Assembly: GCA_006386115.1 (NCBI GenBank)
Contig: VFIW01000018.1
Span: forward strand, 124,001-188,000
Length of the DNA: 64,000 nucleotides
Direction of reading: 5' to 3'
DNA from: Globisporangium splendens
Taxonomy: Eukaryota > Oomycota > Peronosporomycetes > Pythiales > Pythiaceae
Positions 40,388 through 51,583 of this stretch are shown one piece after another; the first letter of the stretch is position 1, and each line of letters opens with the position of its first letter. The position numbers and the translations under genes are program-made. Under the pieces are notes generated by a model. The model worked only from the letters and a program-made list of their open reading frames with translations. It searched no databases and had not been told where the DNA came from.

Positions 40388-42580
40388 ATGGTGAACGTCG
40401 CTGCCTCCTCCAGCGCGTCGGCCGCGACGCTCGTCAACGGCAAGAAGCGCAAGAACCAGGATCAAGATGCGCAGCTCGCGTCCTCGTCGACGGTGGCGGC
40501 CGCGCTCAAAGTGCACCGCTGCCGTTTCCTGGACTGGATGCCGCATGCGATCCACAGCATGTGCTTCGACCCTCGCGGCACCCAATTGGCGGTAGCGCGC
40601 TCGAACGGCGACATCGAGATCTGGCAGGTCGACCGCAAGTGGCACCTGCGCTTCGTGATCAATGGCTCGGAGCACGCCAAGATCTCGGCGATGCAGTGGT
40701 CGCAGTCGAACCGTCTATTTGTCGCGTCGCTTGATGGCACGCTCTGGGAAGTGGACTTCCAGCTCCTGAAGAAGAAACACATCACGGACTCGAACGGCGG
40801 ACCAATCTGGTGCATGGAGATCAACAACACGAGCGAGATGCTCGCCGTGGGCTGTGAGGACGGCCGCATTCGCCTCTTCTCGTTCCAGAATGACGACTTG
40901 TACTTCCAGAAGGGGTTCGTCACGACAGGTCGGCGTGTGGTGTCGCTCGCGTGGCATACGGCGTCCAATAGAATGTTTTCCGGTAGCGAAGACGGTCTCA
41001 TCCACTGCTGGAACGCGGCGTCGGGCCGCAACGAATCGCGCATCACGCTCGAGAGTCTCGCGAAGCAGAAGTGCGTCGTGTGGTCGCTGCTCGTGCTCGA
41101 CAACCTGACGATCGTGAGCGGCGATTCGCATGGCAACCTCAGTTTCTGGAACGGTCACACGGGCACGCTGCTGCAAAAGTTTTCCCACTTGACGGCCGAC
41201 ATCTTGGCGCTCACCGTGGATCACGCCAACTCGTTCCTGTTCGCTTCCGGTGTGGACAACCAAGTCGTGGAATTCCGTCGCGTCGCTGGCCACGAAAATA
41301 ACTGGGCGTACTCGTACAGCCACCGCGCTCACAGCCACGATGTGCGCGCCTTGGCGCTCTCGTCGGGCTCCCATCCGGTGCTCGTCTCGGGCGGCATTGA
41401 CACGCAGCTTGTCTGGTACCATGCTGACAGCTTCAACGTGCACCGTCCATCCAAGATCGCGTCCATGCCACACCGCAAGACCGTGTCGCTCGCGAGTGAA
41501 AAGCGCATCTTGTTGGTCCAAAAGTCCACGTCGCTGGATTTGTGGCGCTTGTCTTCTGCGGCTGCTTCAGTCGCCAACAATGACGCTGTGAACAACCACA
41601 AGTTGCTCCTGGAGTTGCAGATCAGCGATTCGTTCAACATCTCATGCTCGGCGTTGGCGCCAAACGGCAACTTTGTGGCGTGTTCGACGGCGAAGGAGCT
41701 CAAGTTGTTCTCGTTGGATTCGGCGAACGGCTTCCGACCGCGTAAACTTCCGCTGCCTGCTGCGGCTCGTGAATCGGCGCGTGTGCTCGCATTTTCGCCA
41801 GACTCGACGCGACTTGTGATCGGCTCGGACTCGCATCAGGTCACCGTGCTCGACTTGGCCAAGTTGGAGATCCTGAAGACCTTCAATGTCGCGCCGCGAA
41901 CAGCGGGCAACGATGACGATGCTGCCGCAGTCTCGCCAGCGTCCATTCTGTCGCTCAGCATCTCGTTGGACGGCCAGTGGCTTGGCACGGGCGATGCGTC
42001 GAACAACATCTCGATCTACAACCTCGACTCGATGCAGTTTTACACGCACTTGCCGCGTCCGAGCGAGATGCACACCAACATGGGCTTCAACCCATCGGGC
42101 TCGACGCTCGTCGTGACCTTGGTCTCGAACAGCTTTGTGTGCTACGATGTCGAGAAGAAGGGCTTGTCCGAGTGGTACCGTCAGAACCACGAGCAGTTCC
42201 CCAAGGCGCTCGTCGACGGCCGCAACGTCAAGGGCATGGCATTCGACCCTGCGCACCCGGATTTCTTGTACTTATATTCCCAGTCGAGTCTGTATCAAAT
42301 CAACATGGGTAAGCAGGACGCAGCCAAGAGCCCGTCGCCGGTGAAGAAGACGCGCCGTCGCGCCATGAGCATGGGCACCGAGTCCGATGGCAACTCGAAG
42401 AACACGGAAGATGAGCTCGTGGAGCTCGAAAACGGTTTCTGTCGAGTCGTCAACCGCTACCGTCCGCTCTCGTTTGTGGATTTCCTGGATGAGAACGAGC
42501 TGCTGATCGTCGAGACCCCATGGCTGAAGGTGCTGAGTAGATTACCTGGCGCACTCCACCGTCACAAGTACGGGAAATAA
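40388..42580 (+). CDS. UTP4: UTP4/Cirhin, WD40 protein of the small-subunit processome
   Basis: This is an intronless ORF of 730 residues. After a short basic leader (KKRKNQDQ) come WD40-type repeats over most of the length (for example PHAIHSMCFDPRGTQLAVARSNGDIEIW, quoted here in parts: FDPRGTQLAVARSNGDIEIW; GPIWCMEINNTSEMLAVGCE; VWSLLVLDNLTIVSGDSHGN; LFASGVDNQVVEFRRV). The order and the SGDSHG and ASGVDN signatures match UTP4 (Cirhin), a U3 snoRNP t-UTP protein needed for pre-18S rRNA processing and rDNA transcription in the nucleolus. The length is close to the usual 650-730 residues. It converges on the kinesin gene, with stop codons about 316 bp apart. Confidence 0.85.
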   Translation: MVNVAASSSASAATLVNGKKRKNQDQDAQLASSSTVAAALKVHRCRFLDWMPHAIHSMCFDPRGTQLAVARSNGDIEIWQVDRKWHLRFVINGSEHAKISAMQWSQSNRLFVASLDGTLWEVDFQLLKKKHITDSNGGPIWCMEINNTSEMLAVGCEDGRIRLFSFQNDDLYFQKGFVTTGRRVVSLAWHTASNRMFSGSEDGLIHCWNAASGRNESRITLESLAKQKCVVWSLLVLDNLTIVSGDSHGNLSFWNGHTGTLLQKFSHLTADILALTVDHANSFLFASGVDNQVVEFRRVAGHENNWAYSYSHRAHSHDVRALALSSGSHPVLVSGGIDTQLVWYHADSFNVHRPSKIASMPHRKTVSLASEKRILLVQKSTSLDLWRLSSAAASVANNDAVNNHKLLLELQISDSFNISCSALAPNGNFVACSTAKELKLFSLDSANGFRPRKLPLPAAARESARVLAFSPDSTRLVIGSDSHQVTVLDLAKLEILKTFNVAPRTAGNDDDAAAVSPASILSLSISLDGQWLGTGDASNNISIYNLDSMQFYTHLPRPSEMHTNMGFNPSGSTLVVTLVSNSFVCYDVEKKGLSEWYRQNHEQFPKALVDGRNVKGMAFDPAHPDFLYLYSQSSLYQINMGKQDAAKSPSPVKKTRRRAMSMGTESDGNSKNTEDELVELENGFCRVVNRYRPLSFVDFLDENELLIVETPWLKVLSRLPGALHRHKYGK

Positions 42581-42896
42581 ATAGATTGGATTGTTTTATT
42601 GGTTGCGAACTTTCACACCCGCTGTCTTCTAAACGCCTTCGCTTTTCGCTTTGCTTCTTCGTATCGCGGTCGACATCCTTCTTGCACTACGCAGTGTTCA
42701 CGAATCCTGGACGAAATTGTCAGTCCGAGTCGTCGTTTGGGTTGCTTCTTCCAACGACTTGGACTTTGCGATCGCGGAGATCCTGCCACTGCTTGTCGCC
42801 GTACTCAAATTGGCAGCAATGAAGCTTGCGCTTCCCGTCAAAGCCAACGATCGTGCACGGGTACCAGCAATCATATCTACACGACACATAAAGCGA
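42581..42896. other. Convergent 3' region between UTP4 and the kinesin gene
   Basis: These 316 bp between two stop codons on opposite strands would hold both 3' ends. No gene is seen. Confidence 0.5.
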
Positions 42897-45455
42897 TTAA
42901 CTATGCGTTCCAGGAAGGCTCACCTCCGCCATATTTCCGCCAACGCACCTGAACTTGTACACAGACAACTTGAGGCCGATATCACGCACGGAATTCGAGA
43001 TGGCGTCCGGGTTGAGCTTTGTAGACTCGGGCGACTGGGCATTGTTGTTGCCCTTGTCCGAATTGTCGCCAGCACTGCCAGTTGACGATGACGGTACGGA
43101 TGTCTTTTTATCGTTGCTGACCGACTTTTTAACTCGGAGATTGTACGGCGACATGGCGTGGAACTTTTTGAGCGCCTTGACACTTTTGTGACCTTGCCGA
43201 AGAATTGGAATCGTTTGCGAGTCAACTTGGTTACTTTGAGGATCTTCGCGTTCAGCAGTGGCTGGAGCGCCATGTGGACCATTTGTTGGTTTTGAAGCTG
43301 CTGGGTTGACTGATTTGGTTACATTCTCAACGAGTACACGGCGTCCTAGTCCACTTAAGGAAGATCCGTCTTGTTGCAAGCTTCGCCGTTTCATAAACGA
43401 CTTTGGTCTTGACTGTGATGACGTCTCTGGCTTCAGCCCAAGATCTTGAAGGTATGGGCTCGGCCTTCCCCCGGCTGATGTTGATATTCGACGAGGTGTG
43501 ATGTCAGCACTAGTGCGTGGTGGGATAGTCGCCACCAGCGGACCTTCTTTCTTCTGCTCCAGCGGTTCCTGATGCACTGATCTGTCTGTAGGTTCATTGT
43601 CAACATTTCGACCACTTCTGTTGCCTTGCACCTCGACTGTCGCACGTGCCTGTTGTTGTTTCGCCATTTCGATCTCTCTTTCGATGCAAATGTCCAGCGC
43701 TTCGTCGCTGTGGTCGTCGATGTTACGTCCGCACATCGGGCATGTCTCTTCACCGACGCCATTGAGGGTAGCTGGCTCCAGCGACTGCCTTGGGGTACTT
43801 TGAGGAAGCTGTTCTAGCTTCTGTTCTAGCTGTCGGCGCTCCGTTTGAATTTCTCGCAGGATCCTCTCGTGCTCTTTCTCGACACCTTCCAGTCGCTGCT
43901 TTGTGTCTTCGTCGTCCTGAAATGCTGCAAGCACTGTGGGCTTTGGAACTGCGGCATCGCCATTTACGCCCACCAAGTCCAGTTGAAGCTGGTTGAGCCG
44001 CAGCGAGGACGCTGAGAGCGAGTCGTGCTTGGATACACGCTTGGATGGCGTTTTGTTTGTGACAGATCTTTCTGGAAGTAGTGGTGAATTGGATCTCCCA
44101 TTTGTATCCCGTTGATGAGTATCACCTGCTACGAAACCGCGAGAGTCGCCACACGGAGCCGTGGGCAACTTTTCACTTCCGCCAGCTTGCTGACTTTGGC
44201 TTAGAGCAGCAAGTTTCTTCCGGAGTTTCTTGTTTTCGTTCATGAGAGTCGCATTGGCTTTTGTCAACTTTGCGACTTGCTCTTCCAACTCGATTACTTG
44301 CTGTGACGAACTGCTTTGCTTGAGTAAAATCTTTAATCGAGTGATCTCTCGCTGAGCTCTGGGGAGGAGAATGGCATTATCGACCAGTCCATTCGCCTTA
44401 ACATTCACCATGACGCACTTGGCGCGATCTGGAAACATGAGCGTGGAAGTGGTCTCGTCAAGCGCTGTTTCGGACGGAGAAATTGTCGCGATCACCACGG
44501 TTCTTGTGTTGCCACTAAGACTATCTTGCAGCAGGCGCGTCAACTTCGAATCCCGGTAGGGAATGTGCGTTCGTTTCGGATTTGTGAGCGCGGAAACGAC
44601 ATTCCCCAAGGCAGACAGGTTTTGGTTAATACTCGCGAACTCTTTGCATCGATCATTGTCCACGACAACATCCGTATCCCACTTCTCGGAGCCAGCCAAG
44701 TCGACCAAGTTGAGCTTTGCTCGCCGAATGATCGTTGTAGCTCCTTCGACACCTCTCGACTCAACTTCAGCTGAAAGCTGCAACAGCGCATGACTACGGC
44801 TGCTCTTCTCGTTGTACTCGGTTGCTCGGATGGTGCGGTTCCGATTCCCCATTTTCAGTAACTTCAGCGTTTCGTCGAGATTTGTCACGCGGAACTCGGA
44901 GAGTCCGCTCACACAGATTTGCTTCCCATTGCCCTTGATCATCTCGCGCACGGCAAGCGGATCCTCCACCCGCTGCTTATTTTCCTGAAGCAGATCATAA
45001 ACCTCGTTTTTGTAGATTTGCATATAGGAGCAATAGACGATTGCAGCAGCTCCATGGCAACTGATGGACCTCAACTCTTCAAACAAGCACTCAATCGATC
45101 GGGGGATCATGCCCCAGTTGTACCGGCTCGTTGCGATTGACGGTGTTGTACCTGAAGACAGCGAATCAATGCACTTCTCAATGTCTTTGCCCCTGTATGA
45201 ATAATAAGCATTGTGATCAGCGTGTTGCTGCCGTAAAATCAAGATGCTCATGGTAGTAAATTGAAAAACTCACAGCATCGTGTGCGTTTTTCCCATCCCG
45301 GTCTGTCCATATGCAAAAACCGTGCAGTTGAATCCTTGTGCGACTTGCTGCACTGAGTCTTGCAGGTAGTCAAACATATGTTGCTGAGTCGCACTTGGCC
45401 ATGACAATGAGCACGGCGAGAGGTTGTACAAGTTCTCACCCGATCAAGCGAAGCG
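42897..45455 (-). CDS. Kinesin motor protein with C2HC zinc-finger-like tail; N-terminus unresolved
   Basis: The main exon (42897-45192) joins an upstream exon ending at 45274 through an 81-bp intron (GTGAGT...TACAG). The join gives the P-loop FAYGQTGMGKTHTML followed by GKDIEKC and IPRSIECLFEEL. Further motor motifs are NEKSSRSHALL (switch I), LVDLAGSEKWD (switch II) and YRDSKLTRLLQDSLSGN. A coiled-coil part follows (VIELEEQVAKLTKANATL), then a C2HC-like motif (CPMCGRNIDDHSDEALDIC) and a disordered basic tail ending GTHS. It is a plus-end-type motor by domain order, with its cargo unknown. Upstream of the P-loop the frame reads SATQQHMFDYLQDSVQQ and is open to about 45450, where a TGA stops it. 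Either another intron or a nonsense change lies there. Confidence 0.85.
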
Positions 45456-45929
45456 CAAAGTGTTTGAGGACCTTCGACGCCCAGTATCCAGTGGAGGAAT
45501 AGCCCGCCATGATTCCGCACGCTCACATACGTGGCACACGCATCGCCAGAGGAATGCTCACATTGTGACGATGGCCGAGCTCAAATGTTGTTTGTCTCCT
45601 CAAAGTAATCGCTTCGTTGCTTGTGGCGACACAATCTCCAAATCGTTCCTTCAGCAGCCCGAAGCCTGCAACCGTAGCAGGAAATATCGCTTGCATGTTG
45701 ACAATAACTAAGCTGAGGCTTGCCTTGTCATTTTTCGGCCGGAGCTTCTGTTAATGTCGCCAGCCTCTCGACATTAAAACTGTTTCCGTCGTCGCGTTTG
45801 ATTGCACCTTGCACATCGAAATCATCGCTATTTTGTGTCGCCTCACTTTCATTTCGCTGAAGAGCGCACTCTGTACGCCATTGGTGCTCAGAAGTACTAA
45901 TGCACAAAGAGTCAAGATGCCAGAGTAAT
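45456..45929. other. Region upstream of the kinesin; unresolved
   Basis: It should contain the N-terminal kinesin exon(s) and promoter. The stretch to about 45530 is open in several frames, but none could be assigned to the motor with confidence. Confidence 0.4.
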
Positions 45930-46918
45930 TCAGGTTTTGTCGGACAAAAGAATGAGGTTCCTTACCAAAAACACCGTTTGCAACAAGAGCCCAGCCAGTA
46001 GTTTTGCCAGTTGAGCACTAGACTGGACTCGGAATGGCGGTCGGAGCGTGCGCTTGATCGCAAACGCTAATATGGCCGCGGCAAATACCGTGCCTTGACG
46101 TCCTTGATTGCTTTTTCTTGGAAACGGTGATCTCAATATTGCGAAGACAAGCAAGAGCACCAATTTCAGAATGCACGTGTCGACGGGAAAACGTACTGAA
46201 TGCCGATGGAAGGAGGCGTAAAGCGGCATCGATACCTCCAGATACATCTCCGACGTTCCAAGGATATATTCCAGTTCCCTTGCTTTCAGGAAGTGCTCTT
46301 GCTCCTCATCGCTGGTGTGTAGGAGATACTTGTGAATTCGATTGTGCAAGACCCACGGTAGAGCAATCAGAAAGCTTCCACCAAGACAAATGATGATGAT
46401 CAATACGGCAGCAGAATGCCGAGCAGACCCATCGTGATGGGGTCCACCGACACAACGCCGTTTGAGTCACAATTCACCAGACGCAGCGCTGCAAGTCCAG
46501 CGGGGAGATACAAAATCTGGAGAAGTTGCAACAGTGCGTTTTCCCACTGCATTTGAACGACGATTAAATCACGGCGTCTGCTCTTCCGACTATGCAGATC
46601 AACGATTCGCGTCACCAACAATCCCCAGAACGGCAAACTCGCCCACGCTAACGCATACGCCCAGTAGTCCTCCATTCCGTCCCATAGCGAGAACGACTGC
46701 GACGTCGCGCCTATCGCTGCTCCTCGCGCGCGGAAACTGAACACGTCGAGGTTGAACGCGTTCACCCATCGGGTCCACCTGAGCCATCGCGCTGGCCACG
46801 GCCACGGCCACGGCTGCGCGAGCTGCCAGATGAGCGCGTAGATCTGCGTCGCATCGCACACAATCACCGCTTCCCCGACCCAGAAGTGACTCGCCTGGCG
46901 GCAGCGTGCGGGGACCAC
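45930..46918 (-). pseudogene. Unrecognised multi-pass membrane protein with one apparent frameshift
   Basis: Two ORFs, 46400-46918 and 45930-46403, meet at about 46404 and read as one protein if a single base is restored there (ITMGLLGILLP followed by LIIIICLGGSFLIALP, a continuous membrane segment). The product of about 330 residues would have several hydrophobic segments: YWAYALAWASLPFWGLLV, LLQILYLPAGLAALRLV, the joined segment, LKLVLLLVFAIL and LLAGLLLQTVFLV. A charged loop with KARELEYILGTSEMYLEV lies between. I do not recognise the family; oomycetes have many lineage-specific membrane proteins of this kind. An assembly error is as likely as true decay. Confidence 0.5.
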
Positions 46919-47487
46919 AAACGTCCTTGATGCAATGGTCTTGTCGCTGTCGTGCTTCGGATTGGGCGTGGGAGAATGCTGTTGCTGCTAATCGCCGTCG
47001 CTTGCGCCAATGAGCGGCGTGTTCATAGCCGCATCCTGCGCGAATGGAGCCACCTTGAGGTGTTGCGATTGGACGCGTTGGCGCGCCATTGTACTAGCAA
47101 TAGGTTGCATTTAGCTGCTTCAACGTAGACACCACGTCAGTTGGCAAAGACGTGAACCACCTCGCATCAACGAGTGATGGTCACTTCAACCTTGTCGTTG
47201 ATGTCTGGTACAGTACACAAAACCTCTGGTTTATCAACCGTTCACAACACATTTAGTGCGTACAAATAAACAGTTAAGTTGTAAAGAAATGGAATTGAGC
47301 CAGCGATATGAATTCCGAAATCTATCTAATTGTGAATATTGCATTTTGCAATGATTGAACTTTAGTGCAATCGAGAGGGCGCATTGCTTTCAATCATCGT
47401 ACACACAGTGTACCGTGTGTACAATCTTTCTGGTTGATTGCACTGTGTACTGTGTATGCTTCCCAATTTTGAGTGCTTGCAGGAAGA
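46919..47487. other. Divergent intergenic region between the membrane protein and DR1
   Basis: These 569 bp must contain the promoters of both flanking genes. A TTGCAG acceptor-like site at 47477-47482, just before the DR1 start codon, could mean an intron in the DR1 5' UTR. No ORF is supported. Confidence 0.4.
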
Positions 47488-48236
47488 ATGGCGGCAGGGC
47501 TCCCGAAAGGTGCGGAGCTGGCGCGTGTGCATGTGTCTTTGTATATGAGCAGCTACCCACTGCCGTATTGTATGCTGACAAGCGCTGGTTGTTGTCGTGC
47601 GTCAGTTGTGATTGAAAAGCTGCTGCGCGATGTGATCCCCGAAGACATTGTGGTTCAGAAGGAGACGCTCGAGTGGGTCAACGAGTGCGCCACTGGTAAA
47701 GTGGCATTTGTTGCAACTGGGTGAAGCGTCGTGCGTATGCAATCATGTTGATGGCTCTACGTGTGTGTATGCGTGTATGTGATTATAGAATTTCTGCTGG
47801 TGATTGGCATGAAAGCGAATGAAATCGCCGAAGCAGCGGCGAAAAAGGAAAACTACCGCATCTCCGCCGAGCATGTCGAGCAAGCGCTTGAGGTTTGATT
47901 TTATGGCGTAACGATGTTTCTGTATGTGTCTGCTAGTGCATTGACGCAGCTGCCATTTTGTGAGTTTAGACACTGGGCAGGCGCGAGTATGTGGACGAGA
48001 TTCGAGAGCAGCATGAGGCTCAGGCGTTGCAACCTCAGGTTCGTTCGTATATCGAGTCGTTGTCATCATGCAGCTCTGATGCAACGAATGCCTTTCTTTC
48101 TCCTATTGCAATCTAGAAAAAGCGGCAGCGAGGCGGGTCTCGAAAGCAGGACACGGCAACACATGACGAATTGCTCGCGGAGCAGAATGCGCTATTTAAG
48201 AAGGCGTCCATGAAGGCGACAAAAGAAGGCTGGTAA
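47488..48236 (+). CDS. DR1: DR1/NC2-beta, histone-fold transcription repressor, five exons
   Basis: Exons are 47488-47509, 47606-47695, 47789-47892, 47970-48038 and 48117-48236. All splice sites are GT-AG, the phases agree, and the sum is 405 nt (134 residues plus stop). The protein starts MAAGLPK, then VVIEKLLRDVIPEDIVVQKE, ECATEFLLVIGMKANEIAEA and YRISAEHVEQALETLGRREY, followed by a basic/Gln-rich C-terminus (QKKRQRGG, LFKKASMKA). The histone-fold spacing and the LP(K)...IK/EK..P.......E....C..EF......AN.I signature are those of DR1, the beta subunit of negative cofactor 2. With DRAP1/NC2-alpha it binds TBP on promoters and blocks TFIIA/TFIIB entry. The exons are too short to show as one ORF. 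An upstream non-coding exon is possible. Confidence 0.88.
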
Positions 48237-48318
48237 CCATTGTAACACTGGCAAATACGCATTGTTGGTGTCAATCACTAGTGTGTATTCTGAAGAATAA
48301 GGTCCTCAATTATGGTGT

Positions 48319-49938
48319 TTACGAGAACTCTACGACAACGCCGCGATGGTCCGACGCGTAGACTGGGCTGTGACGGTTCAGCATGCCGACATCAAGCGGG
48401 AACTCTTTCGTGTCGTCAGTAGGCGCTTGGCCGATCGTCTTGAAATCGTGCACCTTGCCCTTGCCACGATAGAGAATAAAGTCAATCCGCTTGACAGGGT
48501 TGTCGCTCGGGAAGGTGAATCGGTCATGACGGTCGACAGGATCCTCAGAACGTGGCTCAGGCTCGATGTGCTTCTCAAGGTACGCATCTTTGAGATCAGT
48601 GGTCTCACCGAGAAGCTCCACCTCGCCTCGCAGGAACTGCAGCCCTTGCGATTGCGGCTCGGCGTTCAAATCGCCAAGCAGCACCTGGGTCTTCCCCTCC
48701 CCAGCGCGCATGTACTTCCAGATCTCGACCATGGTCTTCTCCCGCGATCGCTCGCTGAGCGACAAGTGCGTGACGTAGACGTCGATGAGCCCCCAGCCAG
48801 GCACGTCGATGACAGCGTGAAGACATAGTCGTTGATGGGAGTCGTTCGGATCATTCGGATCGCGACTCAACAGCAGGTAATCCGTTTGAACGATCGGGTG
48901 CTTTGAAAACACCGCAGGACCTTCTTCAATGCGCTCGTACGGAGAGTGCGCGTTCAAGTAGCTCATCGCAGGCTGGTACACATACTGGTAGCCAGGCAAG
49001 CGGTCGGCGAGATGCTGGACCTGCGCGTGATTGCCTCCGCCGCCGAACACGCCGTCATAGCGCACTTCCTGGAATCCAATGATGTCGGCTTTGGCTTCGT
49101 GGACGAATCGAACGAGGTGGGCCATTCGTTTCGCATACTGCATCCAGCGCTTCTCGTATCCGTACACGTCGGCCGATGGGTTCGTATTCCAGACGTTGTA
49201 CGACAAGATTCGTGGCGATACAACGTCAGGTTCACAAGATTGGCTTGGCATGTTGGCAGATGTCGCGCATGAGCTCGTCGCCAGTGCCTTATCGAGTGGG
49301 AAATAAGTGTGCTGGAAGAGATTGTGGATGCCTTCGCGGTCGAGTCCGACCATCACGTTGTGCACGAGGTTGAATTTCTTGTCTTCGAGCGTCAGCAGGT
49401 AATTGAATCCAAAAGTGACGTGACTCTTAAATTCACGCAGCCGACGCGTCAGATCGCGGTATTCGTGCAGCACCACCATTTCCGACTCGCCATTGTCGCC
49501 TGTCGCCTTGAGAGAGAGCACCACAGCGCGGGTGACTTTGACATCGGGGGAAACGTGCACGTCACCGCGCTTCTTGATCGCGACCACGGCGCTAGCAAGC
49601 GCAGCTTGGACACCCAGATCCGTGTCCAACGATGCGGGGTAGATCGGCTCCAGCAGCACGCTGCCATAGAGCAGTACATTCTGCGGCGTTGGTGTGTCTT
49701 CGTCGCCGAGCGCAAACAGATTCATCGCATCGAAGCGCTGCTTGATCAAGTGGATCCCGCCGGGTCGCGACGCCAAGTAGCGCCCTGTGAAGTACGGACT
49801 GTCGGGCAGTGGTGGCCAAAAGTCCCACCGCTGCAGGGACTCGTCGTGTCGATACGCATCCGCGAACAGCGCACTCACGAGCGAGAGAAACGCACAGACA
49901 GCGGCAGCGCACCGCACAGTCGTCGCGAGCATCTTCAT
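48319..49938 (-). CDS. Secreted endonuclease/exonuclease/phosphatase-family protein
   Basis: This is an intronless ORF. The start chosen at 49938 gives a signal peptide (MKMLATTVRCAAAVCAFLSL VSALFADA); an ATG at 49986 would add 16 residues in front of it. The N-terminal 240 residues are unrecognised. The second half has the EEP fold motifs in order: RILSYNVWN, IIGFQEVRYD (metal-binding Glu), DVYVTHLSL, VLLGDLNAEPQS, KRIDFILYRG and YASDHRGVVVEF (catalytic Asp-His). Enzymes of this fold hydrolyse phosphodiesters in nucleic acids, sphingomyelin or phosphoinositides. The substrate here is unknown, but secretion argues for lipid or extracellular nucleic acid. The 3' end lies 82 bp from the end of DR1 (convergent). 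Confidence 0.82.
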   Translation of the reverse strand: MKMLATTVRCAAAVCAFLSLVSALFADAYRHDESLQRWDFWPPLPDSPYFTGRYLASRPGGIHLIKQRFDAMNLFALGDEDTPTPQNVLLYGSVLLEPIYPASLDTDLGVQAALASAVVAIKKRGDVHVSPDVKVTRAVVLSLKATGDNGESEMVVLHEYRDLTRRLREFKSHVTFGFNYLLTLEDKKFNLVHNVMVGLDREGIHNLFQHTYFPLDKALATSSCATSANMPSQSCEPDVVSPRILSYNVWNTNPSADVYGYEKRWMQYAKRMAHLVRFVHEAKADIIGFQEVRYDGVFGGGGNHAQVQHLADRLPGYQYVYQPAMSYLNAHSPYERIEEGPAVFSKHPIVQTDYLLLSRDPNDPNDSHQRLCLHAVIDVPGWGLIDVYVTHLSLSERSREKTMVEIWKYMRAGEGKTQVLLGDLNAEPQSQGLQFLRGEVELLGETTDLKDAYLEKHIEPEPRSEDPVDRHDRFTFPSDNPVKRIDFILYRGKGKVHDFKTIGQAPTDDTKEFPLDVGMLNRHSPVYASDHRGVVVEFS

Positions 49939-49986
49939 GAACCGAGTGTGTGCCTTGGTCAAAATGGGTCTGGCACTGTTTAACAA

Positions 49987-51583
49987 TCGACCCTAATTTT
50001 AGGTTCCGTTTGAATAGATCAGGTGGACCACATATAACGAGGTACACTCCGATTGTTCAGATTTGCTGACGAGAGAGAATGGGTACACTTTGCTGTCAGT
50101 GGACAATTTTGCTCGGATCTTTGGCAAAATCTTGGCAACTGCAATGGGACACTGGACAAAATCTGACAGCGTTCTGAATCCAGTTGAATCCAGTTGAATC
50201 ATGAGTTAGAACTTTTGAACTTGTGGATCGCGAATCTGCAGTGAAGCCGAGACAACCAACAGAAATCAGGCGCAATGTGTGTGTGTTTTTAATTTTCACT
50301 TTGTCCTCCTGACCCTGTTTATTGTGCACTCTGTGCGTGTTTATGATATGTACCCACAGCCACCAACCCACATGGAGCCACGCACACACAGGCTCAAACT
50401 CTTAGCTCATTCCTCTCGGTCTTATCGTCTCAAATGGACACAGACTGATGAACAGTAGCACTGATGCATCTAAGCTTCTCATTTTGGATAAAAGTTCACC
50501 TAGGAGCGAGTATCGTATCTTTGGAACTTTACGCTCTCGTGGGGGGTTGCTTGAGCGAGGACACTTCAATTAGGTGGCACAGTGCAGCGCCGCACAGCAC
50601 AGCGCGTTCAGGTAAAGTGTTAAAATTTGTTCACAAAAGGCATCTGCTAAATTGCTCCCAACCGCCGCCTCTCACTCCTTTGAGTCACACGCTTGGGAAT
50701 TTGTGTGGTCTTGTGAAACGTATGCTGGCCACGTTTTTGCTGATGGAAAGAAGCGGAGATCCAAATGTACTGATTCAGTGCAGACCCCATTGAAAAGATC
50801 GGATGAAAGATGGACGCGGGTGTCCGAGTTGCCATCATCATCACGAGCATGCTGACAATCATGTGACGCAAGAGCTGCACACACTGTCCACAGATGCTAG
50901 ATCAGTACTCTCAGTTGCTGCTTTGATGATGCGCATGCCAAGAGAACTGGATTAAGATACAGTCGACGCGCGTGAGTAATGGTTGCCAAATGGCAAATCG
51001 AGGAAAGCATGTTTGCTCGGTTTCTGCGCACAAACAGCGAAATTCCTACAACCACACAAAGACGCAACAGACAAACTTTCTCATGACTGAATACCCTCAA
51101 TCGTGTGTTTATTGTTGCTTGCGCGTCGGTTTTGATGCCATTTGAAACCAGGTCGATCGTGCATAATATTCGCGAGCGAGAAAATCCACACATCAGCGAC
51201 TCGCGTGCAAGCCGTCCATCCATCCAGTCACCAAAAGCTCGCGCTTCGTTTTGCTTTTTTTCATTTGATGGGAACCCTACCCCGTCCCGATAACTACTCG
51301 CTCTGATTGGCTGACTGCGCTGAAGACGAGGCGATCTGAGCGACGCGGGGTAGGGCCAAACGGGAGCGACTGTGATGTTCAGTTTATCCTCCACAGAGAC
51401 AGTCAGTTCCAAAAAATCGCGAGCGCCACTGTCTCTGTCCAAAAGCTCGCTTCTCTCAGTACGCTGGCCACTCTTTTCGGGAAAAGAACAACAGCAGTTC
51501 ACTTAGCCGAGCAGCCCCTTTGCGCTCGCTTCTGGAACACCCGCCGTATTATCAAACAGAGCCCCCAGCCAGCAAGCGACAAG
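49987..51583. other. Intergenic region, 1.6 kb, no gene seen
   Basis: It lies between two divergently transcribed genes for secreted or membrane proteins and should hold both promoters. There is a small direct repeat (TGAATCCAGT) near 50175-50200. No ORF has coding character. Confidence 0.45.

Noticed and set aside
45248..45526. Minus-strand ORF of 92 codons before the kinesin
   Set aside because: The P-loop is in another frame of the same stretch; this frame has no kinesin features.
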